DNA of 64,000 bases. It comes from Sinorhizobium fredii USDA 205. Its GTDB lineage: Bacteria; Pseudomonadota; Alphaproteobacteria; Rhizobiales; Rhizobiaceae. The notes under the pieces were generated by a model. The model was not told the DNA's origin. It ran no database searches and worked only from the letters and a program-made list of their open reading frames with translations. The DNA is taken from positions 34,837-98,836 of the forward strand of contig NZ_AUTC01000135.1 in assembly GCF_001461695.1 (NCBI RefSeq), read 5' to 3'. The first letter of the stretch is position 1; each line of letters starts with the position of its first letter. The position numbers and the translations under genes are program-made. Positions 1 to 8,897 of the stretch are shown piece after piece.

Positions 1-629
1 TGTTCGTAGAGCTTGGCCCCGGCAAGCGCCGCCTGCCTCGTCAGGCCGACGAGCAGCTTCATCGGATGGATATGGCCGGTGCCGGTGTCGCGGATGCCGA
101 AGTGATAATGGCTCGATCCGAGCCGGCTTGAAGTCTCCTCACGATCCATGAAGGAGAGGTGCGGATAGCCGAACCGCTCCGCCATCTGATCGACATGGCG
201 GCGATAGTCGGTCTCGAAGCTCTTCTTATGGCCGACGGAGAGCTGGCCCGGCACGAATTCGATATCGATCCGGTGCTCGTTGGCGAAATCGAGCACGTAA
301 CGCTTGGCGTTTTCCGCCATGTCGAAAAGCGACTGCGCCCGCTCGTGGCCGAGCACCTCTTCCGCCTCGTCGGCCCAGGCGCGCTGGCCCGTGCCGAATT
401 GGCCGCCGTTGCGACCCGATGCGCCGTCGCCGAAGCGGCAGGCGTCAATCAGCGTCACATCGGCGCCGCCCTTGGCAAGATTATAGGCCGCCTGCAGCCC
501 GGTATAGCCGCCGCCGACAATGGCGACGTCGGCCCTGCGTGAGCCCGGCATCGCCGGATAGGCGGGCCTGTCCGGCACTGTCGCCTCGTACCAGGAAATT
601 CCGGGCGAGATCGGGCTTTGCCATTCCAT
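1..629 (-). CDS. puuB: FAD-dependent gamma-glutamylputrescine oxidase-like protein, PuuB/OrdL type (partial, cut by window edge)
   Basis: The frame is open from the ATG at 629-627 to the window edge, giving the first 209 or so residues. The N-terminus holds a Rossmann FAD-binding motif, VAIVGGGYTGLQAAYNLAKG, followed by the DGASGRNGGQ segment typical of DAO-type (PF01266) amine oxidases such as PuuB. Known members oxidise gamma-glutamylputrescine in the cytoplasm. The gene lies 16 bp downstream of the puuA-like gene on the same strand, so the two probably form a polyamine-catabolism operon. Substrate is inferred from this pairing; other glycine/amine oxidases of the family remain possible. 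The C-terminus is not visible. Confidence 0.85.
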   Translation of the reverse strand, partial: MEWQSPISPGISWYEATVPDRPAYPAMPGSRRADVAIVGGGYTGLQAAYNLAKGGADVTLIDACRFGDGASGRNGGQFGTGQRAWADEAEEVLGHERAQSLFDMAENAKRYVLDFANEHRIDIEFVPGQLSVGHKKSFETDYRRHVDQMAERFGYPHLSFMDREETSSRLGSSHYHFGIRDTGTGHIHPMKLLVGLTRQAALAGAKLYE

Positions 630-645
630 CCGAATGCTCCTCGTG

Positions 646-2082
646 TCAGACGTTGAGGAGCAGGAATTCGCGTTCCCACGGGCTGATGACCTGCATGAAG
701 GTCTCGAACTCGCCGCGCTTCACGCCGGCATAGATGGCGATGAACTCGGCGCTGAAGACCTCTGCAAGCGACGGCGCCGACTCGAGCAGCGAAATGGCTT
801 CGAGCAGGCCACGCGGAAGATCGATCTCGCCCTCATTGGCGGTGTCTTCCGAGGGCGGCGTCGGCTGCAGGTCCTCCATGATGCCGAGATAGCCGCAGCC
901 GAGCGAGGCGGCGAGCGCCAGATACGGGTTCGCATCGGAACTCGGCAGGCGGTTTTCGATGCGCCTGGCGACCGGGTCAGAGACCGGGATGCGGAATGCC
1001 GTCGTCCGGTTGTCGTAACCCCAGGCCGTGTTGACCGGCGCCGACATGTCCGGCGTCAGCCGCCGATAGGAGTTCACGTAGGGAGCCATCATCGACAGCG
1101 TCTTCGGCACGTAATGCTGCATGCCGCCGATGAAGGAGAAGAACTCCTTGGAAGGCGAGCCGTCCGGGCTGGAGAAGATATTGCGGCCGGTCTCGATATC
1201 GATGACCGACTGATGGATGTGCATCGCCGACCCCGGCTGGCCCTGCATCGGCTTTGCCATGAAGGTGGCGTAGATGCCGTGCTTCAGCGCCGCTTCGCGG
1301 ATGGTGCGCTTGAACATGAATACCTGGTCGGCCAGTTCGATCGGATCGCCGTGCCTCAGGTTGATTTCGAGCTGCGCCGGCCCCTCTTCATGGATCAGCG
1401 TGTCGATCTCGAGGCCCTGCTTTTCCGAGAAATGGTAGATGTCGTCGATCAGTTCGTCGAATTCGTTGATTCCGGCGATCGAATAGCCCTGGCCGCCGAG
1501 AATGGAGCGTCCGGAGCGACCCTTCGGCGGACGAAGCGGATAGTCCGGATCGTCGTTCTGGGCGACGAGATAGAACTCGATCTCGGGCGCGACGACCGGT
1601 TTCCAGCCCTTCTGGCGATAGAGGTCGAGGACGCGCTTCAGGACATTGCGCGGCGTGTAGCTGATCTGCTCGCCCTGCGAGCCGACGATGTCGCAGATCA
1701 CCTGCGCGGTTGGATCGCTTTCCCACGGGACGATGGAAATGGTCGAAAGGTCCGGCACCAGCTTGATGTCGCTGTCGCGCGAATCGTAGCGGAATTGCCC
1801 CGTCTCCTCGGGGTACTCGCCGGAAATCGTGTGGCGGTAGATCGCCGAAGGCAGCGCCAGCGAGGTGTTGGACGTGAATTTCGAGGTCGGCATCATCTTG
1901 CCGCGCGCCACGCCGGCAAGGTCGGGGGTGATGCACTCGATATCTTCAATACCGCGGATTTTCAGCCAGTCGACCGCTTCCTTCCAGGTCTTGACGCCTC
2001 GTGGCGCATGCAGGGCAAGGGGGACTCCTGAACTCTTGCTGACCTTTGCTGTTTGTTGGCCAACGCTTCTCTTGGAAGACAT
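646..2082 (-). CDS. puuA: Glutamine synthetase family protein, probable gamma-glutamylputrescine synthetase
   Basis: A 478-residue member of the glutamine synthetase superfamily. The catalytic domain is clear: IEFYLVA and HEEGPAQLEINLRHGDP carry the metal-binding glutamates, KPMQGQPGSAMHIHQS is the ATP/metal loop, and NRTTAFRIP and IENRLPSSDANPYLALAA follow. Paralogues of this length, with an N-terminal extension instead of the GlnA layout, ligate glutamate to amines such as putrescine. The gene precedes a PuuB-type oxidase by 16 bp, and a putrescine importer (potFGHI) lies 10 kb away. These support gamma-glutamylputrescine synthetase, although ethanolamine or another amine could be the true substrate. 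The upstream 180 bp carry half of a RIME-type repeat. Confidence 0.85.
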   Translation of the reverse strand: MSSKRSVGQQTAKVSKSSGVPLALHAPRGVKTWKEAVDWLKIRGIEDIECITPDLAGVARGKMMPTSKFTSNTSLALPSAIYRHTISGEYPEETGQFRYDSRDSDIKLVPDLSTISIVPWESDPTAQVICDIVGSQGEQISYTPRNVLKRVLDLYRQKGWKPVVAPEIEFYLVAQNDDPDYPLRPPKGRSGRSILGGQGYSIAGINEFDELIDDIYHFSEKQGLEIDTLIHEEGPAQLEINLRHGDPIELADQVFMFKRTIREAALKHGIYATFMAKPMQGQPGSAMHIHQSVIDIETGRNIFSSPDGSPSKEFFSFIGGMQHYVPKTLSMMAPYVNSYRRLTPDMSAPVNTAWGYDNRTTAFRIPVSDPVARRIENRLPSSDANPYLALAASLGCGYLGIMEDLQPTPPSEDTANEGEIDLPRGLLEAISLLESAPSLAEVFSAEFIAIYAGVKRGEFETFMQVISPWEREFLLLNV

Positions 2083-2140
2083 AAATCACCGGATTCTGCT
2101 TCGGATAACGCATCATAGCCGCCGATTGCCAATTGGCTAC

Positions 2141-2202
2141 TGCATGTTTCCGTAATCGGGTCCGATTTACGGACAAAAACATCCAGCATCTCAAATCGCT
2201 AG
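2141..2202 (-). repeat. RIME-type intergenic palindrome, half copy
   Basis: The minus strand reads as the second hairpin of the repeat seen complete at 26139-26241. It has an inverted repeat around a CGTAAATCGG/CCGATTTACG core and ends in catgcagta. The first, larger hairpin is missing. It sits between the divergent puuA and HI0933-type genes. Confidence 0.6.
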
Positions 2203-2262
2203 CGTGATTGACTTTTTGCCGTTCGCCGGAAAGGAAGGCGAGAAACACGAAGAGGGCATTGC

Positions 2263-3447
2263 GTGATCGAGACGCAGGATGTGGTGATCATCGGGGCGGG
2301 TGCCGCCGGCATGATGTGCGCGATCGAGGCGGGCAAGCGCGGCCGCCGCGTCGTCGTGATCGACCACGCCAGGGCGCCAGGCGAGAAGATCCGCATTTCG
2401 GGAGGCGGCCGCTGCAATTTCACCAATGTCCATACGGGCCCGAAGAACTTCCTTTCCGACAATCCGCATTTTTGCAAATCCGCACTCGCCCGCTACCGGC
2501 CGCAGGATTTCATATCGCTCGTCGAGCGGCACGGCATCGCCTGGCATGAGAAGACGTTGGGGCAGCTTTTCTGCAACCACTCTGCCAAGGATATCATCCG
2601 CATGCTGCTTGCGGAGATGAAAAAGGCGGGTGCGATACTGCAACTCGAGACGACGATCTCGGCCGTGGAACGCAGCGCTTCGGGTTTCCGCGTCACCACC
2701 AGCGCCGGGACGATCGATGCCGCGTCGCTTGTAGTCGCGAGCGGCGGCAAATCGATCCCGAAGATGGGTGCGACGGGTCTTGCCTACCGGATTGCCGAGC
2801 AGTTCGGCCTGCCGGTCGTCGAGACGCGGCCGGCACTGGTCCCGTTCACTCTCGATCCGGTCCAGCTTGAAAAGCTCGGCGCGCTTGCCGGTGTGGCGGC
2901 CGACGCCGAAGTCCGCTTCGGCAAGGTTGCCTTCCGCGAGGCGGTGCTCATCACCCATCGCGGATTGAGCGGCCCGGCAATCCTGCAGATCTCCTCCTAT
3001 TGGCGAGAGGGCGCGGAGATCGTCCTGCGCTTGATGCCCGATATCGATATTGCCTCGATCCTCAAGGGCATGCGCCGCACGGGCGGCCGCCAGGCGGCGC
3101 AGACCGCGCTTGCCGACATCCTGCCGCGCCGGCTCGCGCAGTTCTTTGCCGACGAGGCAAAGCTCGCCGGACGCCTGCTTGCCGATCTTTCGGACAAGGC
3201 GATCGACGCGCTGTCGGCGTCCATTCAGGCCTGGACGTTGAAGCCGGCGGGAACGGAGGGCTACCGGACCGCCGAGGTGACGCTGGGCGGGGTCGATACG
3301 CGCGCGCTCGACTCGCGGACCATGCGAGCGACAAACATCCCCGGCCTCTATTTCATCGGCGAATGCGTCGACGTGACCGGATGGCTGGGCGGCTATAATT
3401 TTCAATGGGCCTGGGCTTCCGGCTTCGCTGCGGGTCAAGACGTGTAA
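2263..3447 (+). CDS. HI0933/YhiN-family NAD(P)/FAD-dependent oxidoreductase
   Basis: A 394-residue flavoprotein starting at GTG. The N-terminal dinucleotide motif VVIIGAGAAGMMCAIEAGKR is followed by the family hallmark EKIRISGGGRCNFTN, and the C-terminus has the FAD-closing segment FIGECVDVTGWLGGYNFQWA. These define the HI0933 family (PF03486, sometimes called the aminoacetone oxidase family). Its physiological substrate is generally unknown, and nothing nearby identifies one. It is divergent from puuA and appears to be a single-gene transcript. The length matches the family. Confidence 0.9.
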   Translation: MIETQDVVIIGAGAAGMMCAIEAGKRGRRVVVIDHARAPGEKIRISGGGRCNFTNVHTGPKNFLSDNPHFCKSALARYRPQDFISLVERHGIAWHEKTLGQLFCNHSAKDIIRMLLAEMKKAGAILQLETTISAVERSASGFRVTTSAGTIDAASLVVASGGKSIPKMGATGLAYRIAEQFGLPVVETRPALVPFTLDPVQLEKLGALAGVAADAEVRFGKVAFREAVLITHRGLSGPAILQISSYWREGAEIVLRLMPDIDIASILKGMRRTGGRQAAQTALADILPRRLAQFFADEAKLAGRLLADLSDKAIDALSASIQAWTLKPAGTEGYRTAEVTLGGVDTRALDSRTMRATNIPGLYFIGECVDVTGWLGGYNFQWAWASGFAAGQDV

Positions 3448-3613
3448 CGCCTGGGCAAAAATGGTGATTTGCGTCTTCAGCCATTCTTAAGGGAAATAGT
3501 CGAACCTGCTTTGCATGGCTCCACGGCCGGCAGAGGACTGGCGGAACGGTCCCGAAACAGAGACCAGACTGTTTCCAATTCATGGCCTTTCCTCATCCGC
3601 AGGATGGTGGCAC

Positions 3614-3675
3614 CATGCAGCAGTTCAAAGTGCCACGGCGACCTTTGCGCGTCTGATAAGACGCACGGCGCTGTA
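3614..3675 (-). repeat. RIME-type palindrome, reverse-oriented partial copy
   Basis: Read on the minus strand this matches the complete copy at 26139-26241: ctacagcgccgtgcgtct, a four-base loop, then agacgcgcaaaggtcgccgtg and a terminal ctgctgcatg. The ctgtag end abuts the ribosome binding site of the small gene at 3695, so the hairpin would lie in that gene's leader. Confidence 0.75.
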
Positions 3676-3694
3676 GGAGAAAGGACAGGATGCC

Positions 3695-3835
3695 ATGACT
3701 TACAAACGTCGCCGTCCCCATGCCATTGCCATCGCCCGCGCCGATGCAACTCGTCCTCAGGGCGAACTGATCGCTTTCGCCGCAACCATCGCGCTTTTCG
3801 CGACCGCCGCTCTCGCAATTTTCTCCTCCATCTGA
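3695..3835 (+). CDS. Small single-pass membrane protein (46 aa)
   Basis: A short ORF preceded by a strong GAGAAAGGA ribosome binding site seven bases before the ATG. The product has a basic N-terminus (MTYKRRRPHA) and one hydrophobic segment at about residues 27-44 (IAFAATIALFATAALAIF). No family is recognised. The good ribosome site, high-GC codon use and clear membrane segment argue that it is real. The leader carries a RIME-type hairpin. Confidence 0.6.
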   Translation: MTYKRRRPHAIAIARADATRPQGELIAFAATIALFATAALAIFSSI

Positions 3836-4182
3836 CGTCTCCTCCTCGATCGGATGTACTTCGCGCGCCGCTGCCGCCAATGGGAGCGCAGGCGTCCCGG
3901 TGCCGGTCTGGAACGCTCCGGCAATATCGCCCTCCGGTGAGCGCCGCGCTTATAAAAATCTTAATCGTTCAAAACGAATATGGCGAAGACGAGAGTCCGT
4001 CAGGATCTGCCGCGTGAAGCGGTGGGGTTCCGCAATGATTGCCGACGGATTGGCGGTGTGCGCCGCATGACTTCCGAAAAACATCAGCCTGTTTGCGCAT
4101 CGGGTGGCGCCTCAGCGTTCTGTTCGGACGCTTGGCGCCATTGGGGGAGGCCAAACGCGCGCTGGGAGCCAAGGTGTTTTCC
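3836..4182. other. Intergenic leader of the chemoreceptor gene
   Basis: No convincing gene in either strand. The chemoreceptor frame is open upstream to 4039, but the codons before 4183 do not encode a membrane or signal segment. I see no hairpin terminator or repeat here. Confidence 0.4.
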
Positions 4183-6708
4183 ATGCTCATTGACAGGATT
4201 CTTGCCCGCTTCAAGATCCAGACGAAGGTTCTGTTCTTCATCCTGCCGTTCGTCGTCAGCATCACGGCGGTCGGTATCACCGGCCTCTATGCCTCTGGCC
4301 TGCTGCAGGGCCGCATGGAGATCTCGAACAGCGTGCTGCAGACGCTGAGCGGCTTCAAGGATGTCTATGCCGGGATGAATCAGTTCCTGCACGAGACCAC
4401 CGAGGAGAGCCGAAAGGCGGTTCTGGACACGATCGTCGCGCAGGAGCAGGTCCTGGCTGACACGGCCGCGCAGGTCGCAGGCGCAAGCGGTGAAACGGAG
4501 CTGGCCGCCGCGATCGCCGCCACGAACGACATCGAGGCGCGCATCGACGGACTCTGGACGCTGCATGAGGGCGAACAGAAGCTGCGCGCGGCGACGAAGG
4601 CTAACCTTGAGAAGTTGGCTGCGGAGCAGGTGAAGATCAGTGATGAGACGAACCGGCTGCAATACGCCGTCCGCAAGGACGAGAACGCGGCGAAGACGAT
4701 GCTGCGCAATGCCGAAAAGCTCATGCGCGCCAGCCGTTTCTACACGGAATTCGCCACGGAAGTCAGCAAGGCCATAACGGTCGAGGAAAAGGTGAAGGTC
4801 GCGCAGGAGCTCTTCCCGAGGATCAGCCGCACGCAGCGCGACATCTTCACGCTCCTGCCCAAGGGCGAAAAGTCCCTGGCTGAGACGGTCAATTCGGCTG
4901 CTGGCGGAATCGGCGCGCTGATCAAGGCGCCGGCAGCCCCGGAAACCCTTGGCGGCCTTGCGAAATTCGTCGATCGATTCCGCAATGCCAGCTTCCGACT
5001 GGAGGCTGCTTCGGTCGGAAAGATGCGCGAGGCGACGCAAATCTTCGCCGAGCTCGACAGCAAGATTGCCGCGACGGAGTCCGTTCTGACCGCCACGCGC
5101 CGGCTGTCCGTCTCGATCACCGAGATTCAGATCGCCACAGCCGCCTTCCTCGGCAACTCCACCGAGGAGAATCGCCAGAAGCTTCTCGATAAGTTCCTGG
5201 CCGTCCAGGCCAACCTCACGACCCTGCGTGGTATAGCGAAGGACCTGAGCTTCTTCGATGCAACGGCGGAAGTGGTCGTGCCGATCATCGACGCGATGAA
5301 GAAGGATGGCGTTTCGCTGGTCGAGATCACCGACAAGCGGACGGCGGAATTCAACGCTGCCGGCGCATCGATCAACGAGATCTGGAACGACCTTACCGGC
5401 TTTGCCGAACAGCAGAAGGTTGCCGCCGGTACGGAGCGGGAGGAAGCCAACCAGATTTCCGTCGCCGCCACGGTGGCCGGCGTGATTATCGCGCTGCTCG
5501 CAGGGATCGCGCTGACGCTGACGCTGAAGCGGCCGATCGGACAGATCACCGCGGCCATGCGCCGGCTCGCCGACGGCATGCTCGATACGGCGATCGATGG
5601 CGATGCGCGGCGCGACGAAATCGGCGACATGGCGCGGGCGCTCGGCGTCTTCAAGGAGAATGCCCTTTCGAAGGTGCGCATCGAGGCCGAGAGCGCCGAA
5701 GAGCGCGCCCGTTCCGAGGCCGAGCGCAACCGCAACGATGCGGACAAGCGCGAGCTCGACCGGCAGATCGATCTCGCCGTCAGCGAACTTGCAGCCGGCC
5801 TCGGGCGGCTCTCCCAGGGCGATCTTTCCCAGCAGATCGAGGTGCCCTTCCACGGGCGCCTGGAGCAACTGCGGCAGGACTTCAACGGTTCGCTCATCCG
5901 CCTGCAGGATACGCTGGCGCAGATCCGTGGGAATGCTCAGGCGATCCAGCAGAGCGGCGCCAACATGCACCATTCCGCCGATGCGCTGTCACGGCGAACG
6001 GAGGCGCAGGCCGCCTCGCTCGAACAGACGGCAGCCGCAGTCGACCAGATCACCGCGACGGTGCGCTCCTCGGCGGAGCGCGCCCACGAGGCGAACCAGT
6101 CGGTTTCCGAGACCAAGCGGAGCGCCGATAGCTCGGCCACCGTGGTCGCCAATGCCATCGCCGCGATGGGCCGCATCGAGGATGCTTCGCGCCAGATCGA
6201 ACAGATCATCGAGGTGATCGACGACATCGCCTTCCAGACCAACCTGCTCGCCTTGAATGCCGGCATCGAGGCGGCGCGCGCCGGCGAGGCGGGCAAGGGC
6301 TTTGCGGTTGTCGCCCAGGAGGTTCGCGAACTGGCGCAGCGCTCGGCCGAGGCCGCGCGGGAAATCAAGGGGCTGATCAACAAGTCGACGGACGAGGTCA
6401 GCTCCGGCTCGCTGCTCGTCAAGGAAACCGGCGCTGTGCTCGCTTCGATCAGCGCGCAGATCGTCACCGTCAGCCAGCATGTCGAGATGATCGCCACCGC
6501 AAGCCGCGACCAGGCGACGGCGCTGCATGAGGTCAACGGCTCCGTCAACCAGATGGACCAGATGACCCAGCAGAACGCCTCGATGGTCGAGGAGGCGACG
6601 GCCACCAGCCGCGCCCTGGCAACCCAGGCCGATACGCTGATGATGTTGGTCGAGCAATTCCGCCTGGAACCGGAGAGCGGAACCGGGCAGGTTTATCGCG
6701 CCGCGTAA
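4183..6708 (+). CDS. mcpZ: Methyl-accepting chemotaxis protein, McpZ-like, with very long helical periplasmic region
   Basis: The start at 4183 is chosen because it places transmembrane helix 1 at residues 13-35 and follows a GGGAGCCAAGG ribosome site. The 841-residue product has an almost entirely helical periplasmic region of about 390 residues (36-426), a second membrane helix at 427-448, a HAMP domain, and a signalling domain whose hairpin tip ([20 protein letters not shown]) lies near residues 678-697. It transmits periplasmic ligand binding to CheA/CheW. The periplasmic part is far longer than a Cache or four-helix domain and matches the tandem helical-bundle description of S. meliloti McpZ. 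The symbol is an inference from that architecture and neighbourhood. No C-terminal CheR-docking pentapeptide is present. Confidence 0.9.
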   Translation: MLIDRILARFKIQTKVLFFILPFVVSITAVGITGLYASGLLQGRMEISNSVLQTLSGFKDVYAGMNQFLHETTEESRKAVLDTIVAQEQVLADTAAQVAGASGETELAAAIAATNDIEARIDGLWTLHEGEQKLRAATKANLEKLAAEQVKISDETNRLQYAVRKDENAAKTMLRNAEKLMRASRFYTEFATEVSKAITVEEKVKVAQELFPRISRTQRDIFTLLPKGEKSLAETVNSAAGGIGALIKAPAAPETLGGLAKFVDRFRNASFRLEAASVGKMREATQIFAELDSKIAATESVLTATRRLSVSITEIQIATAAFLGNSTEENRQKLLDKFLAVQANLTTLRGIAKDLSFFDATAEVVVPIIDAMKKDGVSLVEITDKRTAEFNAAGASINEIWNDLTGFAEQQKVAAGTEREEANQISVAATVAGVIIALLAGIALTLTLKRPIGQITAAMRRLADGMLDTAIDGDARRDEIGDMARALGVFKENALSKVRIEAESAEERARSEAERNRNDADKRELDRQIDLAVSELAAGLGRLSQGDLSQQIEVPFHGRLEQLRQDFNGSLIRLQDTLAQIRGNAQAIQQSGANMHHSADALSRRTEAQAASLEQTAAAVDQITATVRSSAERAHEANQSVSETKRSADSSATVVANAIAAMGRIEDASRQIEQIIEVIDDIAFQTNLLALNAGIEAARAGEAGKGFAVVAQEVRELAQRSAEAAREIKGLINKSTDEVSSGSLLVKETGAVLASISAQIVTVSQHVEMIATASRDQATALHEVNGSVNQMDQMTQQNASMVEEATATSRALATQADTLMMLVEQFRLEPESGTGQVYRAA

Positions 6709-6742
6709 CGGCTCCTCCCTTCGCCATAGGACCGATAGCTGC

Positions 6743-6769
6743 ACGCCGCGCATCCTCGATGCGCGGCGT
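6743..6769 (+). terminator. Hairpin downstream of the chemoreceptor gene
   Basis: An 11-bp perfect stem (acgccgcgcat / atgcgcggcgt) with a cctcg loop, 34 bp after the stop codon. The following bases are only mildly T-rich, so it may act as a terminator or as a 3'-end stabiliser. It lies between convergent genes and could serve both. Confidence 0.55.
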
Positions 6770-6796
6770 CGTCGTTTGATCTGAGCGGGGGGGAAT

Positions 6797-6988
6797 TTAA
6801 GGCGCCATGCGCGGGATGCCTTCGCAATCGTCGCGCATCTCGGCCGTCCGCGATTTGCGGAAGAGTGCGGCAAACGTGTGTTCTGCTAAGGTTTCCGGTA
6901 GGCGTCTCGATCGGGGCTCGAATTGTTCGTCCCAACGGCGGTTTCTGGAAGCCATGTCGAACAGCACGGCCATTGCCATCATATCCAT
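6797..6988 (-). CDS. Hypothetical small protein (63 aa)
   Basis: The start at 6988 follows a strong GAAGGAG ribosome site on the minus strand. The product starts MDMMAMAVLFDMASRNRR and is charged after residue 12. No domain is recognised. It diverges from the LysR-type gene at 7078, leaving an 89-bp shared control region with an AT-rich stretch. Confidence 0.5.
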   Translation of the reverse strand: MDMMAMAVLFDMASRNRRWDEQFEPRSRRLPETLAEHTFAALFRKSRTAEMRDDCEGIPRMAP

Positions 6989-7077
6989 GGTGATGCTCCT
7001 TCTCTCTTGGGCATCCCCTCTTTTATGCATCTGAAATCGTTTTACATACAGTCGATTTCCTCATACGTTTTTCAACC

Positions 7078-7951
7078 ATGAAAAACATGGATTGGGACGT
7101 CTATCGCTGTTTCATGACCGTGGCGCGCGGCGGCGGGTTGACCGGGGCGGCGCAGGCGACGGGGTTGAGCCCCGCCACGATCGGCCGGCGGATGCTGGAA
7201 CTGGAGGAGCGCACCGGGCGCGTCCTCTTCGTCCGCAGCCAGACCGGCTATGCGCTGACGGCCGAGGGCCGCTTCCTGTTCGAGCAGTTGCAGGAGATGG
7301 AGGCGGCGGCCCGCAAGGTCGAGAGCTGGCAGAAGGAAGGCGAGGGCGCCACGATCGTCCGCATTGCGGCGGGCACCTGGGGATCGTGGCTGATCGCCGA
7401 AAACTTCCCGGCGATCTGCACCGAACGCGACATGTTCGGCATTTCGCTGTCGATCGGCGAGGCGCGGGCGAGTCTCGCCTATCGGGAGAGCGACATCGGC
7501 ATTCGCGCCTTCGAGCCGGAGGAGACCTATCTCGCTTCCCGGCCGGTCGGCGAGGTCGCCTATGCCGCCTATCGCCAGAAGAACACAGCCGGCGGATCGG
7601 ATCGCTGGGTCGCCGTCGCCGAGGAGGATGCCCTGTCGGCCTATCTGCGCTGGCCGCACGAAAACGCATCCGGGCGGATCGTGGCGACCGTCGGCCGCCC
7701 CCGGTCGTTGCTCGACCTGGCGCGCCGGGGCGGGCACGGCGGTACTGCCCTGTTTCGTCGGCGATCTCGATCCTCAACTGGAAAGGTCCGGCGAGGAGAT
7801 CGGGGTGCTCCGGCATCGGCAATGGATCGTCATGAACAATGACGACCGCCACCGGCGGGATATTCGCACCGTCGTCGATCGGATGACACGGCTGCTGCGC
7901 AGCCACGCGGATCTCTTCGCCGGCAAGCGGCCGCGCCGGACCATTGCCTGA
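7078..7951 (+). pseudogene. LysR-family transcriptional regulator, frameshifted
   Basis: The N-terminus is a LysR-type winged helix (MDWDVYRCFMTVARGGGLTG, then SPATIGRRMLELEERTG), followed by a substrate-binding domain. The first frame runs off after LLDLAR at about 7720. The expected continuation AGAGTAVLPCFVGDLDPQ is in the next frame and runs to the stop at 7951. The two frames are rejoined if a GC dinucleotide was lost from the GCGCGC tract at 7720-7726. The gene is therefore either a recent pseudogene or carries a sequencing error; everything on both sides looks intact. Its target is unknown. Confidence 0.8.
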
Positions 7952-8008
7952 CCGGCTAGGCGGATCGGCCGGCCCTCGCCGGCCGACGCGCCCTCTCGGT
8001 TCAGTCGC

Positions 8009-8131
8009 TCAGCGCAGACGGGGCCTTTCACAAATCCGAACCTGCAGGGTTTGCATCCCCCAGTACCGGATTTCTTGCCAGTTCGCGGCGCAGAGCATGA
8101 GCACGGCCGCGGCCGACGCGAGCGTCGCCAT
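8009..8131 (-). CDS. Small hydrophobic protein (40 aa) coupled to upstream gene
   Basis: Its ATG overlaps the stop codon of the 79-residue gene in a TGATG arrangement, which implies translational coupling. The N-terminal half (MATLASAAAVLMLCAANW) is hydrophobic and could be a membrane anchor or signal segment. No family is recognised. Short length keeps confidence low. Confidence 0.35.
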   Translation of the reverse strand: MATLASAAAVLMLCAANWQEIRYWGMQTLQVRICERPRLR

Positions 8132-8370
8132 CAGGACCGGCCCTGGGTGACGATGACCGGGATCAACAGGTCGCCCCAGTTGCCGTCGCCGCCGTGATGG
8201 CGTGCCGAGCGCACCAGTTCGACCGAGACGCCGGCCTCGACCGCCTTCATGACCGATTGGTTGAGGCGATGCAGGTCGTTGGCAACCATGCGGATCGCCG
8301 CCTGCTGGTCCGGGGTCATGGCCGACGACTGTTCCTCGGCCCGTTCCTTGACGCGTGTCTGTACTGTCAT
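8131..8370 (-). CDS. Hypothetical protein (79 aa)
   Basis: A soluble, helical small protein starting MTVQTRVKERAEEQ, preceded by a GGAGCACTCCC-type ribosome site. No domain is recognised. It forms a two-gene unit with the overlapping 40-residue hydrophobic ORF. The codon use matches the chromosome around it. Confidence 0.55.
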   Translation of the reverse strand: MTVQTRVKERAEEQSSAMTPDQQAAIRMVANDLHRLNQSVMKAVEAGVSVELVRSARHHGGDGNWGDLLIPVIVTQGRS

Positions 8371-8500
8371 GGGAGTGCTCCTTCAAAGGTTAGAGCCGGT
8401 TGCGGTGGGAAACCATTTTCCCATGCCGCTTGCGGTTCGAGATTTCGGTGCTTCCGGGGCGCGCAACGGGCAGGGATGTGGCGCGCCCCCGGCCTTGCAT

Positions 8501-8668
8501 TCATTGTGCGGCCGGGCGGAACTGATCGTGCTCGGTCAATTCTTTCGTCACTGTGGTCGACGACTGGCCGCCGGTGACCGCCAGCGACACGGCGGCGGAG
8601 CCGGGCCTTTCGATGCCGTCGACGCGGCCCGGCGGCGCGCCTGGAACGAGTTTGTAAAAATCAGTCAT
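8501..8668 (-). CDS. Possible small protein (55 aa)
   Basis: An ORF beginning MTDFYKLVPGAPPGR with a GAGGGG ribosome site seven bases upstream of the ATG. It lies 130 bp ahead of the 79-residue gene on the same strand. No domain is visible. The remaining intergenic sequence (8371-8500 and 8669-8897) shows no other feature; the second part holds the promoter region of the XRE regulator. Confidence 0.4.
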   Translation of the reverse strand: MTDFYKLVPGAPPGRVDGIERPGSAAVSLAVTGGQSSTTVTKELTEHDQFRPAAQ

Positions 8669-8897
8669 ACATCTATCCCCTCACCGGAACCGCAAGCCCG
8701 TGGCTTTCGCCTTAGCCGGCTTCGGCTCGTGAATTCATATGACAGTTTTTACATTGCACTGCATAAACAGACCACATTTATTCCGTTTCCGCAGGCCCAA
8801 AAGGGGTTAGCTTGTCTTGCGTTTGACAATGCGAGCCAGTAAAGATGTAAATCTTGTCAAAAGTACTCTGGGGGAAAATCTGTAAAGGGAGTGACAA

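Noticed and set aside
634..2031. Long plus-strand ORF of 465 codons opposite puuA
   Set aside because: It is the antisense shadow of the glutamine synthetase gene; composition is arginine/aspartate-rich and no domain is present.
4084..5973. Minus-strand ORF of 629 codons opposite the chemoreceptor
   Set aside because: Shadow frame; the plus-strand HAMP and signalling domains are unambiguous.
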